22,745 nt of DNA from a virus. Below are positions 12,983-20,058 of this stretch, piece after piece (within the stretch, counting starts at the first letter, position 1; each line of letters begins with the position of its first letter). Below the pieces are notes generated by a model that worked only from the letters and a program-made list of their open reading frames with translations, searched no databases and was not told where the DNA came from. A program made the translations under genes and the position numbers. The stretch covers positions 1 to 22,745 of the IMG/VR virus record IMGVR_UViG_3300030382_002006; one strand, given 5' to 3'.

Positions 12983-13975
12983 ATGAATAGAACAACATTA
13001 TTAAATGCAGTAGAGAAGACTAAACCAGCTATGACAGGCACAGCACTAACCGAACAAGACAACCTGATTATGTTTGATGGTAGGGAGATAATCTCCTTCA
13101 ATGATGAAATCTTAATAATTGCACCTATCAGGACGAAGATTAAAGGAGCTGTGCCAGCAAAAGAACTCCTTGACCTGTTACAAAAGATGAAGGATGATAC
13201 CATCCAGATAGAACAGAAGGGAGATGTGGTATCTGTCACAGGCAAGACTACAAAGGCTAAACTAAAGGTATCACAGGGAGTTGATATTCCAGACGTAGCC
13301 CTCCCTGACAAATGGAAGACTATACCTCAGGACTTTTTAGACGGTATAAAACTATGTAGATTCAATGTGGCGGAGACAGGGAATGCTTTACATAATATCC
13401 TGATTGAAGGAGACAAGGTAATTTCCAGTGATAACTATAGGGTTACAGAGTACACTATGAAAACAAATGCATTTAAAAGGAAATGTCTTGTGCCAGCCTC
13501 CATCAGTCACACATTAATCTCCTTCGTACCCATCTCCTATGCATCTAATAAGAGTTGGTCAATGTTTAAAAATGATGATGGGGCTGTGCTGTGTATACGG
13601 AAGGTAGATGTTAAGTATCCAGACGTACAGGCGTTTCTAAGTAAGAAGATTAAAGGGACTAAAGTAGCCCTCCCTGAAGAACTTAAGGAGAGTTTGGAAC
13701 GAACAAGGATTTTATCTGACGAGGATATTGTTACAGGCAATCGCATGGTAAAAGTTACCATAAAGAAAGACACTATGTTATGTCATGGAGAGTGTGCATT
13801 AGGACAGATAGATGAACATGTAAAGATAGATTATTCAGGCAAGGAAATCTCCTTCCATATAGTACCTGACTTCCTGTATGAAATACTAGGCAAGACACAG
13901 AGTATGACAGTGGGGGAGGAAACATTAAAGTTTAAAACTAAAACCTTTCAACATACTATACAACTAATAACATGA
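12983..13975 (+). CDS. DNA sliding clamp, DnaN (Pol III beta)-like
   Basis: This 330-residue protein resembles the three-domain bacterial beta clamp. It starts MNRTTLLNAVEKTKPAM, has strands FDGREIISFNDEILIIAP in domain 1, and NALHNILIEGDKVISSDNYR then VTEYTM in domain 2, which matches the signature of DnaN (GV...ATDGHRL-type strand). It ends with a strand-rich domain 3 (HTIQLIT). It should encircle DNA and give processivity to the polymerase. It starts behind a strong TAGGAGGG after a 24-base gap and overlaps the UDG-exonuclease gene. The clamp loader lies five genes downstream in the same run, supporting the call. Sequence divergence from cellular DnaN is strong, so the call rests on layout and context as well as motifs. 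Confidence 0.72.
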   Translation: MNRTTLLNAVEKTKPAMTGTALTEQDNLIMFDGREIISFNDEILIIAPIRTKIKGAVPAKELLDLLQKMKDDTIQIEQKGDVVSVTGKTTKAKLKVSQGVDIPDVALPDKWKTIPQDFLDGIKLCRFNVAETGNALHNILIEGDKVISSDNYRVTEYTMKTNAFKRKCLVPASISHTLISFVPISYASNKSWSMFKNDDGAVLCIRKVDVKYPDVQAFLSKKIKGTKVALPEELKESLERTRILSDEDIVTGNRMVKVTIKKDTMLCHGECALGQIDEHVKIDYSGKEISFHIVPDFLYEILGKTQSMTVGEETLKFKTKTFQHTIQLIT

Positions 13976-15159
13976 AGACAATATTTAAAGATGTAGAGGA
14001 AAGTGATGGTTGCCTAAAGTGTAAGCTACACAAGGGATGCAAGACACCCTATATGAAGGAGACAGGTGAAGGGAGGAAGGATATCCTTGTGGTGGCTGAG
14101 GCACCAGGAAAAACAGAAGACCAGAAGGGAGTACAACTGGTGGGGGAGGCAGGACAGGTACTAAGGGACGTACTAAACATGTACGGTATAGACCTAGACA
14201 AAGATTGTTGGAAGACAAATGCTGTAGCCTGTCGTCCTCCCAAGAACAGGACACCATCTAAGAGGGAAATCAAATGTTGCAACCCGAGAGTATTAAAAGT
14301 GATTAAGGAGAAGAAACCTAAACTAATACTTCTATTGGGTGGAGTGGCTTTGGATAGTTTCTTAACTGTCCGTTTTAAAGGGGCATCAGGAGGGATAAAT
14401 AAGTGGAGGGGTTTTATAATTCCTGACCAGACATCGGAGAGCTGGGTAGCCCCTACATTCCACCCAAGTTTTATCTTACGGTCTAAGGGAGTAAAGACAA
14501 TAAAGAAGTTATTTCAACAGGATATCAGGACAGCTTTACGGAAGGTGAAAGTTCCCCTCCCTAAGTATGATTACAATATAGATATTCTAAATGAATTTAG
14601 GGCAAACAACATGTTACAAGAATTTTTTGAAAAACAATTACAGGAACATCTTGAATACCCTCCAGACCTGTTAGCTTTCGACTATGAAACTACAGGGCTA
14701 CAGCCTTACAAGGAGGGGCATGAAATAGTATGTTGTAGTGTTTGTTGGAAGGACGAGGTAGCCTATTCATTCATGTTAACCAATAAGCTTATTAGACGGT
14801 GGAAACATGTACTAAGGGAGAGAAGGATTAAGAAGACAGCCCAAAACATTAAGTTTGAACACCAATGGAGTAGAAATATTTTAGGTGTACAGGTTAGAGG
14901 GTGGGTCTGGGACACGATGCAAGCCTCCCACATTATAGATAACCGTTCTGGAATAACAGGATTGAAGTTCCAATCTTATGTCAACTTTGGACAGGGAGAC
15001 TACGCCTCCCACCTAGATAAATATTTAAAGTGTGATGATGGAAACGGATTTAATAAGATACATGAAGCACCAGAAAAAGAACTGTTAAAGTATTGTGGTA
15101 TGGATTCCATGTTACAATTTAGATTGGCTAAGTTACAGATGGAGGAAGTTTATTTATGA
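13972..15159 (+). CDS. Family 4 uracil-DNA glycosylase fused to a polymerase 3'-5' exonuclease domain
   Basis: In this 395-residue protein, residues 1-~190 are a family 4 UDG: iron-sulfur cysteines C14, C17, C86 and C102, motif VVAEAPGKTEDQKG and VQLVGEAGQVL, CRPPKNRTPSKREI, and the C-terminal motif FHPSFILR near 162. Residues ~215-395 are a DEDDy-type proofreading exonuclease: LLAFDYETTGLQP (ExoI, ~237), AQNIKFEHQW (ExoII) and YCGMDSMLQFRLA (ExoIII, ~372). It would excise uracil and proofread. UDG-exo-polymerase fusions on one chain are known in some phage family A polymerases; here the chain stops exactly at the exo/pol boundary. The stop overlaps the polymerase start (ATGA), so the two products are presumably made together and assembled. 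Confidence 0.85.
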   Translation: MKTIFKDVEESDGCLKCKLHKGCKTPYMKETGEGRKDILVVAEAPGKTEDQKGVQLVGEAGQVLRDVLNMYGIDLDKDCWKTNAVACRPPKNRTPSKREIKCCNPRVLKVIKEKKPKLILLLGGVALDSFLTVRFKGASGGINKWRGFIIPDQTSESWVAPTFHPSFILRSKGVKTIKKLFQQDIRTALRKVKVPLPKYDYNIDILNEFRANNMLQEFFEKQLQEHLEYPPDLLAFDYETTGLQPYKEGHEIVCCSVCWKDEVAYSFMLTNKLIRRWKHVLRERRIKKTAQNIKFEHQWSRNILGVQVRGWVWDTMQASHIIDNRSGITGLKFQSYVNFGQGDYASHLDKYLKCDDGNGFNKIHEAPEKELLKYCGMDSMLQFRLAKLQMEEVYL

Positions 15160-16475
15160 ACGACCAAGCATATAAATTATTTCACGAAGGAACTCTAGCC
15201 TTTGCGGACATGGAGCAGAACGGTATCCGTATAGACTTAAGGCACTGTAGGAGACAGAAGAAGAATGCCGAACAGCAAATCTCCATGTTGGAATTAGAAT
15301 TAGCAAGGACGAAGGAGGTAAAACTGTGGAAGAAGACCTATGGAGATAAATTTAATTTAGATTCTAATGACCAGTTGAAAAAGATATTGTTTACCAAATT
15401 AAAGATTACTCCACCAGCATACACAGACAAAGGTGCTCCATCAGTAAACAAAAACAACCTGATACTTATAGACTCCCCTGTGGTCAAGCCTATCATACAA
15501 CTAAGGCAACTTAAGAAAGTGGCTAACACATTTCTGAAAGGCATCATAAAGGGGTCTGTGAAATCATATCTACATCCCTCCTTTAACCTTCATACTGTCC
15601 AGACCTTTAGAAGTTCATCCGACAAACCCAACTTTCAAAACATGCCTATTAGAGACCCAGTGATGGGTAAGATAATCCGACAAAGTTTTATCCCGAGAGA
15701 AGGTGGGATGATTGGAGGGTTGGACTATGTAGGAATAGAATTATCAATGGCTGGCTGTAACAGTAAAGACCCTCTAATCATTAAGGATTTTGCTACTATA
15801 CATAAAACACAGGCATCAAAATGTTATGCCCTGAAGGAGAGTCAGGTAACAAAAGATATCAGGTATTGTGGTAAGAACAGTTTTGTATTCCCACAACTCT
15901 ATGGGAGTTGGTATGAACCTATAGCCCTGAACCTGTTGACAGCTATTACTTCAATGAAGTTAAAGACTAAAGACGATAAGGAATTGAGGAAACATTTAAT
16001 ACGGAAGGGCATAGGCAATGGAGATGATTTCACAGACCATATCAAGGGCGTGGAGGAAGACTTCTGGAATACTTACCATGTACATAAGGATTGGCAAGAG
16101 GGTTGGATTAAGAATTATCAGAAGACAGGGTACATAGAGATGATGTCTGGATTTAGATGTTTCGGGGTCATGTCTAAGAATCAGCTTTTGAACTTTGCCA
16201 ATCAAGGGCCAGCGTTCCATTGTCTCCTATGGAGTATAATCCAGATGAACAAATGGTTAAAGAAGTACAAAATGAAAAGTAAAATCATCGGACAAATACA
16301 TGATGACATGGTTATGGATATTAACCAGAAGGAGAGTGAGGACGTATTGCAGAAAGCAAAGCAAATAATGTGCAAGGACATCAAGAAAGAGTTTAAATGG
16401 ATTATTACTCCGTTGGAGATTGAAGCTGAATTTTCCAACAAAAACTGGTATGAAAAAAAGGAGATTAAGATATGA
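15156..16475 (+). CDS. Family A DNA polymerase, polymerase domain only
   Basis: This 439-residue protein is the thumb-palm-fingers module of a Pol I-type polymerase. TFRSSSDKPNFQNMPIRD corresponds to the TGRLSSxxPNLQNIP motif. Motif A is GGLDYVGIELSMAG with catalytic D190 (DYSxIELR in most members). Motif B is RYCGKNSFVFPQLYGS with the conserved R, K, F and YG. Motif C is GQIHDDMVMDI with H382-D383-D384 (HDE in most). The Q-helix Arg of motif A is replaced by Ser. There is no 5' nuclease and the 3'-5' exonuclease is on the preceding gene. With the clamp and clamp loader it forms the replicase. The overlapping ATGA start and complete N-terminal helix argue against a sequencing frameshift. Confidence 0.9.
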   Translation: MNDQAYKLFHEGTLAFADMEQNGIRIDLRHCRRQKKNAEQQISMLELELARTKEVKLWKKTYGDKFNLDSNDQLKKILFTKLKITPPAYTDKGAPSVNKNNLILIDSPVVKPIIQLRQLKKVANTFLKGIIKGSVKSYLHPSFNLHTVQTFRSSSDKPNFQNMPIRDPVMGKIIRQSFIPREGGMIGGLDYVGIELSMAGCNSKDPLIIKDFATIHKTQASKCYALKESQVTKDIRYCGKNSFVFPQLYGSWYEPIALNLLTAITSMKLKTKDDKELRKHLIRKGIGNGDDFTDHIKGVEEDFWNTYHVHKDWQEGWIKNYQKTGYIEMMSGFRCFGVMSKNQLLNFANQGPAFHCLLWSIIQMNKWLKKYKMKSKIIGQIHDDMVMDINQKESEDVLQKAKQIMCKDIKKEFKWIITPLEIEAEFSNKNWYEKKEIKI

Positions 16476-16810
16476 AAGAAAAAGATTTTAAGGCAATACA
16501 TGAGGCTGTATTAAATCCGATAGGTGAAACAATGTTTAGTCTTTTAACCTCTGTGGGAGCAGCCGCACTTGAAGAACAGATAATAACTACCTTGATAAGC
16601 AACTGGATTATGACGGTTAACGAAAGGAGGGTTTCAAATGGAAAGGAGGAAACAACACAAGAAACCTTCAACGAATATGTAGAGAGGTTACAAAACTTAT
16701 TACCTACACTATTAAAAATTCGTGAACAAAATCCAAATGTTGATACTATTAACATAGAAGAGAAAACAGATAGAAAGAGGGTCAGGTTCGAGGAAGAAAA
16801 TGATAACTGA
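16472..16810 (+). CDS. Hypothetical protein
   Basis: This 112-residue protein starts MKEKDFKAIHEAVLNPIGET by ATGA overlap with the polymerase stop, behind AAGGAGA. It has a hydrophobic-amphipathic central helix (FSLLTSVGAAALEEQIITTL ISNWIM), not long enough to be a sure membrane span, and a charged C-terminus. I do not recognise it. It is coupled to polymerase and the following gene (11-base overlap), so it may be an accessory factor. Confidence 0.55.
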   Translation: MKEKDFKAIHEAVLNPIGETMFSLLTSVGAAALEEQIITTLISNWIMTVNERRVSNGKEETTQETFNEYVERLQNLLPTLLKIREQNPNVDTINIEEKTDRKRVRFEEENDN

Positions 16811-17147
16811 AGACCATCTAGGACAGATATACCTTCAACTGAAAGGTAAGCGAAGGAGGCACATTGGATATGTCAGTAAGAACTCCAAAGGAGTAGTAGT
16901 GTATAAAAAGTATGGTACTGAAGTATTCAAAAAACTTAAAGCCTTTGGTTTTTGTGTCGAAGCAATCAAGTTTATAAAACCAGACTTGTTTAAGGTTGTA
17001 TGGATTGGAGGGACACAGGCAAAGAGGGGAACATATACTATAGGTAAAAATAAATTCAAGGAAGTATCTAAATTTCTGAACTTCAAGGGATATGAACCAC
17101 AGTGTTTTATTCCACTTAAGGAATTTCATTTTAGGAAGGAGGGATAA
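16800..17147 (+). CDS. Hypothetical basic protein
   Basis: This 115-residue protein starts MITEDHLGQIYLQLKGKRRR with an 11-base overlap onto the previous gene. It is basic, rich in aromatic residues and short beta-like segments (HIGYVSKNSKGVVVYKKYG, VVWIGG, TYTIGKNKFKEVSKFL), and looks like a small beta-barrel or OB/SH3-like fold, but I cannot name a family. The stop TAA shares a base with the clamp-loader ATG. Placement between polymerase and clamp loader suggests a replication accessory role, by context only. Confidence 0.55.
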   Translation: MITEDHLGQIYLQLKGKRRRHIGYVSKNSKGVVVYKKYGTEVFKKLKAFGFCVEAIKFIKPDLFKVVWIGGTQAKRGTYTIGKNKFKEVSKFLNFKGYEPQCFIPLKEFHFRKEG

Positions 17148-18067
17148 TGGCTTTACATTTAAAATACAGACCGACAAAGCTAGAGGATGTAGTAGGAAAT
17201 AAAAGCGCTGTGAAAAGTCTGGAATCAATACTTGAAAGGGACATGGAGGAAATACCACATGCATTCCTCTTTCATGGTGCTAGTGGTTGTGGTAAGACTA
17301 CGTTTGCTAGGATAGTGACTAACATTCTGGGATGTGACCCACAGGACTTTTTAGAAATTAATACAGGTAGCAACAGAGGGATAGATACAGCAAGGAGTAT
17401 ATTACAAAACATACATTACAAACCTTTGGGAGGGAAAGTCAAGGTTATACTACTGGATGAGGTACATGCTACTACTAAGGACTTCCAAAACGCATTATTG
17501 AAAGCGTTGGAGGACACACCAAAACATGTATATTTTATCCTCTGTACCACAGACCCGAAGAAACTTCTCCCTACGGTACGGAATAGGTGTACTATGTTTG
17601 AGGTACACAAGCTAACGGAGACTTTATTGATTAAACTCCTTACGGAGGTAACGATTGATGAAGACAAGGCAGAGGGCATTGATGCTGAAATTATAGCTAT
17701 GATTGCTAATAAAGCGGATGGTTGTCCTCGACAATCCCTTGTCCTCTTAGACCAAGTAATAGACCTGAAACCTAAAGACAGGAAGAGGGCTATACAGGCA
17801 TTCAAGACGGAGGAAGAAAAGACTATTGATTTATGTAGACTACTCCTTGATAAGCGTAGTAAGTGGGATAAGGTAGCAAAGGTGATTAAGGGCATTGAGG
17901 ACGACCCTGAAAGCGTGAGGTGGGCGATTCTAGGCTATATGTGTACTGTTTTACTGTCTAAGGAAAATACACAGGCATCAATAGCTATCTCAATGTTTGA
18001 AGAACCGTTCTTTAATTCAGGGAGGGCAGGGCTTACCCTCGCTTGCCTTAAATGTTTAGAAAAATAA
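17147..18067 (+). CDS. Clamp loader AAA+ ATPase, DnaX/RFC-like
   Basis: This 306-residue protein opens with MALHLKYRPTKLEDVVGNKS, the standard clamp-loader start. Walker A is HGASGCGKTT (residues 43-52), Walker B is VILLDEVHA (DEVH 104-107), ALLKALEDTPKHVYFILCTT is typical of DnaX, and the Arg-finger motif appears as N-R-C (146-148) instead of the usual S-R-C. Then there is a lid domain (KADGCPRQSLVLLDQ) and a C-terminal collar. The four-cysteine zinc module of bacterial DnaX is absent, as in RFC and T4 gp44. It should load the DnaN-like clamp using ATP. No second loader subunit was found, so it may form a homo-oligomer or use one encoded elsewhere. The last codons and stop are part of the 46-bp repeat. 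Confidence 0.88.
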   Translation: MALHLKYRPTKLEDVVGNKSAVKSLESILERDMEEIPHAFLFHGASGCGKTTFARIVTNILGCDPQDFLEINTGSNRGIDTARSILQNIHYKPLGGKVKVILLDEVHATTKDFQNALLKALEDTPKHVYFILCTTDPKKLLPTVRNRCTMFEVHKLTETLLIKLLTEVTIDEDKAEGIDAEIIAMIANKADGCPRQSLVLLDQVIDLKPKDRKRAIQAFKTEEEKTIDLCRLLLDKRSKWDKVAKVIKGIEDDPESVRWAILGYMCTVLLSKENTQASIAISMFEEPFFNSGRAGLTLACLKCLEK

Positions 18068-18110
18068 TTATTTCCAAAATTTCGTGATTATGTACATACT
18101 ATATATAGAA
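18068..18110 (+). promoter_or_regulatory. Promoter-like repeat element, copy C
   Basis: The 36-bp unit 18068-18103 is identical to copy B and ends TACTATATATAGAAA as in copy A. It begins immediately after the clamp-loader stop. The next ATG (18122) is so close that a transcript starting just after TATATAG would have a leader of only about 15-20 bases, with the Shine-Dalgarno AAAGGAAGG in it. Confidence 0.7.
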
Positions 18111-18121
18111 AGGAAGGTTTT

Positions 18122-18556
18122 ATGAAGAAAGAAGGAGATTATAAAAAAGATATAGAAATTGGGAAAGGCAACCTGAAGGAGGAATGGGAAAGACAAGCAG
18201 GACTGTACCTCTTTTATTCCCTAAAGACTTCCGATGCTGAAGTAGCCAAAAGCAATGCGAAGGAGGAACTTGAAGTAACAGATGCAGGTCTGGACAAGAA
18301 GATACGAACTAACCCAGACAAGTTTGACCTAGAAAAAGTCACAGACAAGGTGGTGGCAAACACCATCCTCCTACAGGAGAAACATAAAATTGCATTTGAT
18401 AACTATGTAGAAATGTTATACGAATTATCTATACTAAGAGGGGTCATGGTAGCATTCGACCATAAGAAAAAGGCACTGGAAAATTTAGTGACACTCCATG
18501 TGTCTGGTTATAACGCTGAACCAAAGCCTGATAGAAAGAGAAGGAGGGAAAGGTGA
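18122..18556 (+). CDS. Helical protein, candidate recombination mediator (UvsY-like)
   Basis: This 144-residue protein is almost entirely charged helix: LKEEWERQAGLYLFYSLKTS, then KEELEVTDAGLDKKIRTNPD and KFDLEKVTDKVVANTILLQE, ending VMVAFDHKKKALENLVTLHV. The N-P-D-K-x-x-L-E-K-x-T...HKKKALE-x-L-V pattern recurs in phage proteins encoded just before ssDNA-binding proteins; some are annotated as UvsY-type mediators, which load recombinase onto SSB-coated DNA. The family link is from memory. Position upstream of the SSB and recombinase supports the idea. It is the first gene after promoter-like repeat C. Confidence 0.5.
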   Translation: MKKEGDYKKDIEIGKGNLKEEWERQAGLYLFYSLKTSDAEVAKSNAKEELEVTDAGLDKKIRTNPDKFDLEKVTDKVVANTILLQEKHKIAFDNYVEMLYELSILRGVMVAFDHKKKALENLVTLHVSGYNAEPKPDRKRRRER

Positions 18557-18684
18557 CAGAGTTGTGTTGGTTTACAATTAGATGTTGTGTAATAGTTGTA
18601 ATTGTAATGTTGATATATCCTACATTGTGTAGGGTAGCATTTCAAATTTATTTTAAAGAGAGGAGAAACAGTCCGCATGGGTAA
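18553..18684 (+). CDS. Small single-span membrane protein, GTG start
   Basis: This 43-codon frame begins with GTG 18553, overlapping the preceding TGA (GTGA), behind a strong AAGGAGGG. It reads MTELCWFTIRCCVIVVIVML and then IYPTLCRVAFQIYFKERRNS, with a ~17-residue hydrophobic stretch (CVIVVIVMLIYPTLC), several cysteines and a basic tail. It ends eight bases inside the next gene (TAA 18682-18684) and contains that gene's GAGAGGAG site. It fills an otherwise empty 120-base gap exactly, with the overlap style used elsewhere here, so I consider it real. Small membrane proteins of this kind in phages can act in lysis timing or superinfection exclusion; no function is assigned. Confidence 0.5.
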   Translation: MTELCWFTIRCCVIVVIVMLIYPTLCRVAFQIYFKERRNSPHG

Positions 18685-19861
18685 GAAGAAAAAAGATGAT
18701 GGTTTTGCTGAGAGACAAAGAAGGAGAAGTCAGCAAGGAGAAGAAAGAGGTGGAGGGAAGAAAAGTGTCCTTGACATAAAAGTCCTGAAAGAACAGCAGG
18801 GTGGAGAGGACGACATCACATGGTATAAGCCGAAGAAAACCAAAGGCAAGGAGAGGAATAAAATAGATATACTTCCCTGGCTCATTGAGGAAGAATGGTA
18901 CGCAAAGCTTAAGGAGTACAAGGGTATCCCTTCAGAAGTAGAAGTAGGGGAGAAAGAATATTCTTTGATAGTGCCTGTCCACTATGATGTAGGTAAGGAT
19001 GGGGATACTGTCCTATGTTTATCTGAAGCCTTTGGAGGACATTGTGTTATCTGTGATGAAATGTTTGACAAGATGAAGGAGGACAAAGTAAGACATAAGG
19101 AATACATTAGTAAGTTAAGGGCTAAGTGGAGATGTTTTTATAATGTATTCGACCATGAAGATGAGGAATTTGAAGGTATCAAAGTTTGGGATATGTCTTT
19201 CCATAACTTCGAGAAGTATCTCCGACAGGAGAGTAGGGACAGTGATGAGGGTAATGTTGCCTTTGCTGACCTAGACGATGGATTCATTGTTTCCTTTAAG
19301 GGTAGGGAGGAAAGCATTGGTGAAGGTAGAAAATTTATAAAGGCGGAGTCCATTGAATTTGAAGACAGGGAGGAACCGTATGACGAAGACGTTATGGAGA
19401 GTACCTATGCGCTTGATTCAGCCTTGATAGTTCCTGAAGCTGAAAAGGTCAAGGAGGCTTTCTACCAGACAGGTGATGATGACGAAGAAGAGGAAGAGGA
19501 AGAAGAAAAACCAAAAGGTAGAAAAAAGAAGAAAGGAAAAAAGGATGAACTTCCTGAGTATGAAGAAGAAGAGGAAGAAGAGGAAGACGATGATGATGGG
19601 GAAGGAGAAGAGGATGAAGGAGAGGAAGAAGATGATGACGAAGGAGAGGAAGACGATGATAACCCATGTCCAGCAGGATTAGAATACGGTGTTGATACAA
19701 ACAAGCAAGATGACTGTGAGGACTGTGACGAAGATATATTTGAGGGTTGTTGTGAAAAACAGGACGAACTTAAGAAGTCCAAGAAGAAATCGTCTAAGAA
19801 GGAGAAGTCCTCCAAGAAGGAGAAGCCAAAGAAGAAAAAGAAATCATTTAAGAGGAAATAA
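18677..19861 (+). CDS. Single-stranded DNA-binding protein, T4 gp32-like
   Basis: In this 394-residue protein, a basic N-terminus (MGKKKKDDGFAERQRRR) is followed by an OB-type core: KIDILPWLI, then IVPVHYDVGKDGDTVLCLSE and FGGHCVICDEMFD, where a His, a Cys and the HCxxC pair resemble the gp32 zinc site, and KWRCFYNVFDHEDEEFEGIK. From about residue 266 come two long Asp/Glu runs, a Lys cluster between them, a cysteine-rich segment (NPCPAGLEYGVDTNKQDDC, then EDC and EGCC), and a Lys/Ser tail of ~35 residues. gp32-type SSBs end in the acidic tail that contacts partner proteins; here a zinc-like knuckle and basic tail follow it, which is unusual. It should coat ssDNA for replication and recombination. 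Confidence 0.75.
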   Translation: MGKKKKDDGFAERQRRRSQQGEERGGGKKSVLDIKVLKEQQGGEDDITWYKPKKTKGKERNKIDILPWLIEEEWYAKLKEYKGIPSEVEVGEKEYSLIVPVHYDVGKDGDTVLCLSEAFGGHCVICDEMFDKMKEDKVRHKEYISKLRAKWRCFYNVFDHEDEEFEGIKVWDMSFHNFEKYLRQESRDSDEGNVAFADLDDGFIVSFKGREESIGEGRKFIKAESIEFEDREEPYDEDVMESTYALDSALIVPEAEKVKEAFYQTGDDDEEEEEEEEKPKGRKKKKGKKDELPEYEEEEEEEEDDDDGEGEEDEGEEEDDDEGEEDDDNPCPAGLEYGVDTNKQDDCEDCDEDIFEGCCEKQDELKKSKKKSSKKEKSSKKEKPKKKKKSFKRK

Positions 19862-19863
19862 TA

Positions 19864-20058
19864 ATGACCAAAAAGAAAGACACTATTACTCCATCACAGG
19901 CTGTTGCTGAATATCAGAAGGCAGGGTTTGGGAGTATATCTACCCAAACTATTGTGGTATGGATTCAGAACAAGACTATCGTAGGTAGGAAGGTTGGAGG
20001 ACGGTGGCATGTTGACAAAGATAAATTTCAACTATTCCTAGAGGAGAACAAACTATGA
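19864..20058 (+). CDS. Small helix-turn-helix (MerR/excisionase-type) DNA-binding protein
   Basis: This 64-residue protein fits the excisionase/MerR-like winged-helix fold: ITPSQAVAEYQKAGFGSIST, then QTIVVWIQNKTIVGRKVGGR and WHVDKDKFQLFLEENK. The W-I-x-x-x-x-I-x-G-R-K-V-G-G-R-W-x-V-D core is the classic recognition helix and wing. It may regulate transcription or assist recombination. No integrase is present in the window, so a true excisionase role is not supported. It starts two bases after the SSB stop and overlaps the recombinase gene by ATGA. Confidence 0.7.
   Translation: MTKKKDTITPSQAVAEYQKAGFGSISTQTIVVWIQNKTIVGRKVGGRWHVDKDKFQLFLEENKL

Noticed and set aside
15140-15170. Polymerase gene broken by a frameshift
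   Set aside because: The upstream chain ends after ExoIII, the downstream one starts with a proper ATG in an ATGA overlap as seen throughout the window, and the domains are complete.
16770-16800. Second tRNA T-arm-like sequence (GGTTCGAGG)
   Set aside because: No matching stem, acceptor or CCA nearby.
5767-18110. The three 36-bp repeats as a CRISPR array, IS ends or DnaA boxes
   Set aside because: They are kilobases apart, have no spacers or transposase, lie in the same orientation after stop codons, and do not match TTATCCACA.
19449-19910. Several open frames on both strands around the acidic SSB tail (Ser-rich or Leu/His-rich on the minus strand, Lys/Arg-rich on the plus strand)
   Set aside because: They are by-products of GAA/GAT/AAG repeats in the real gene.
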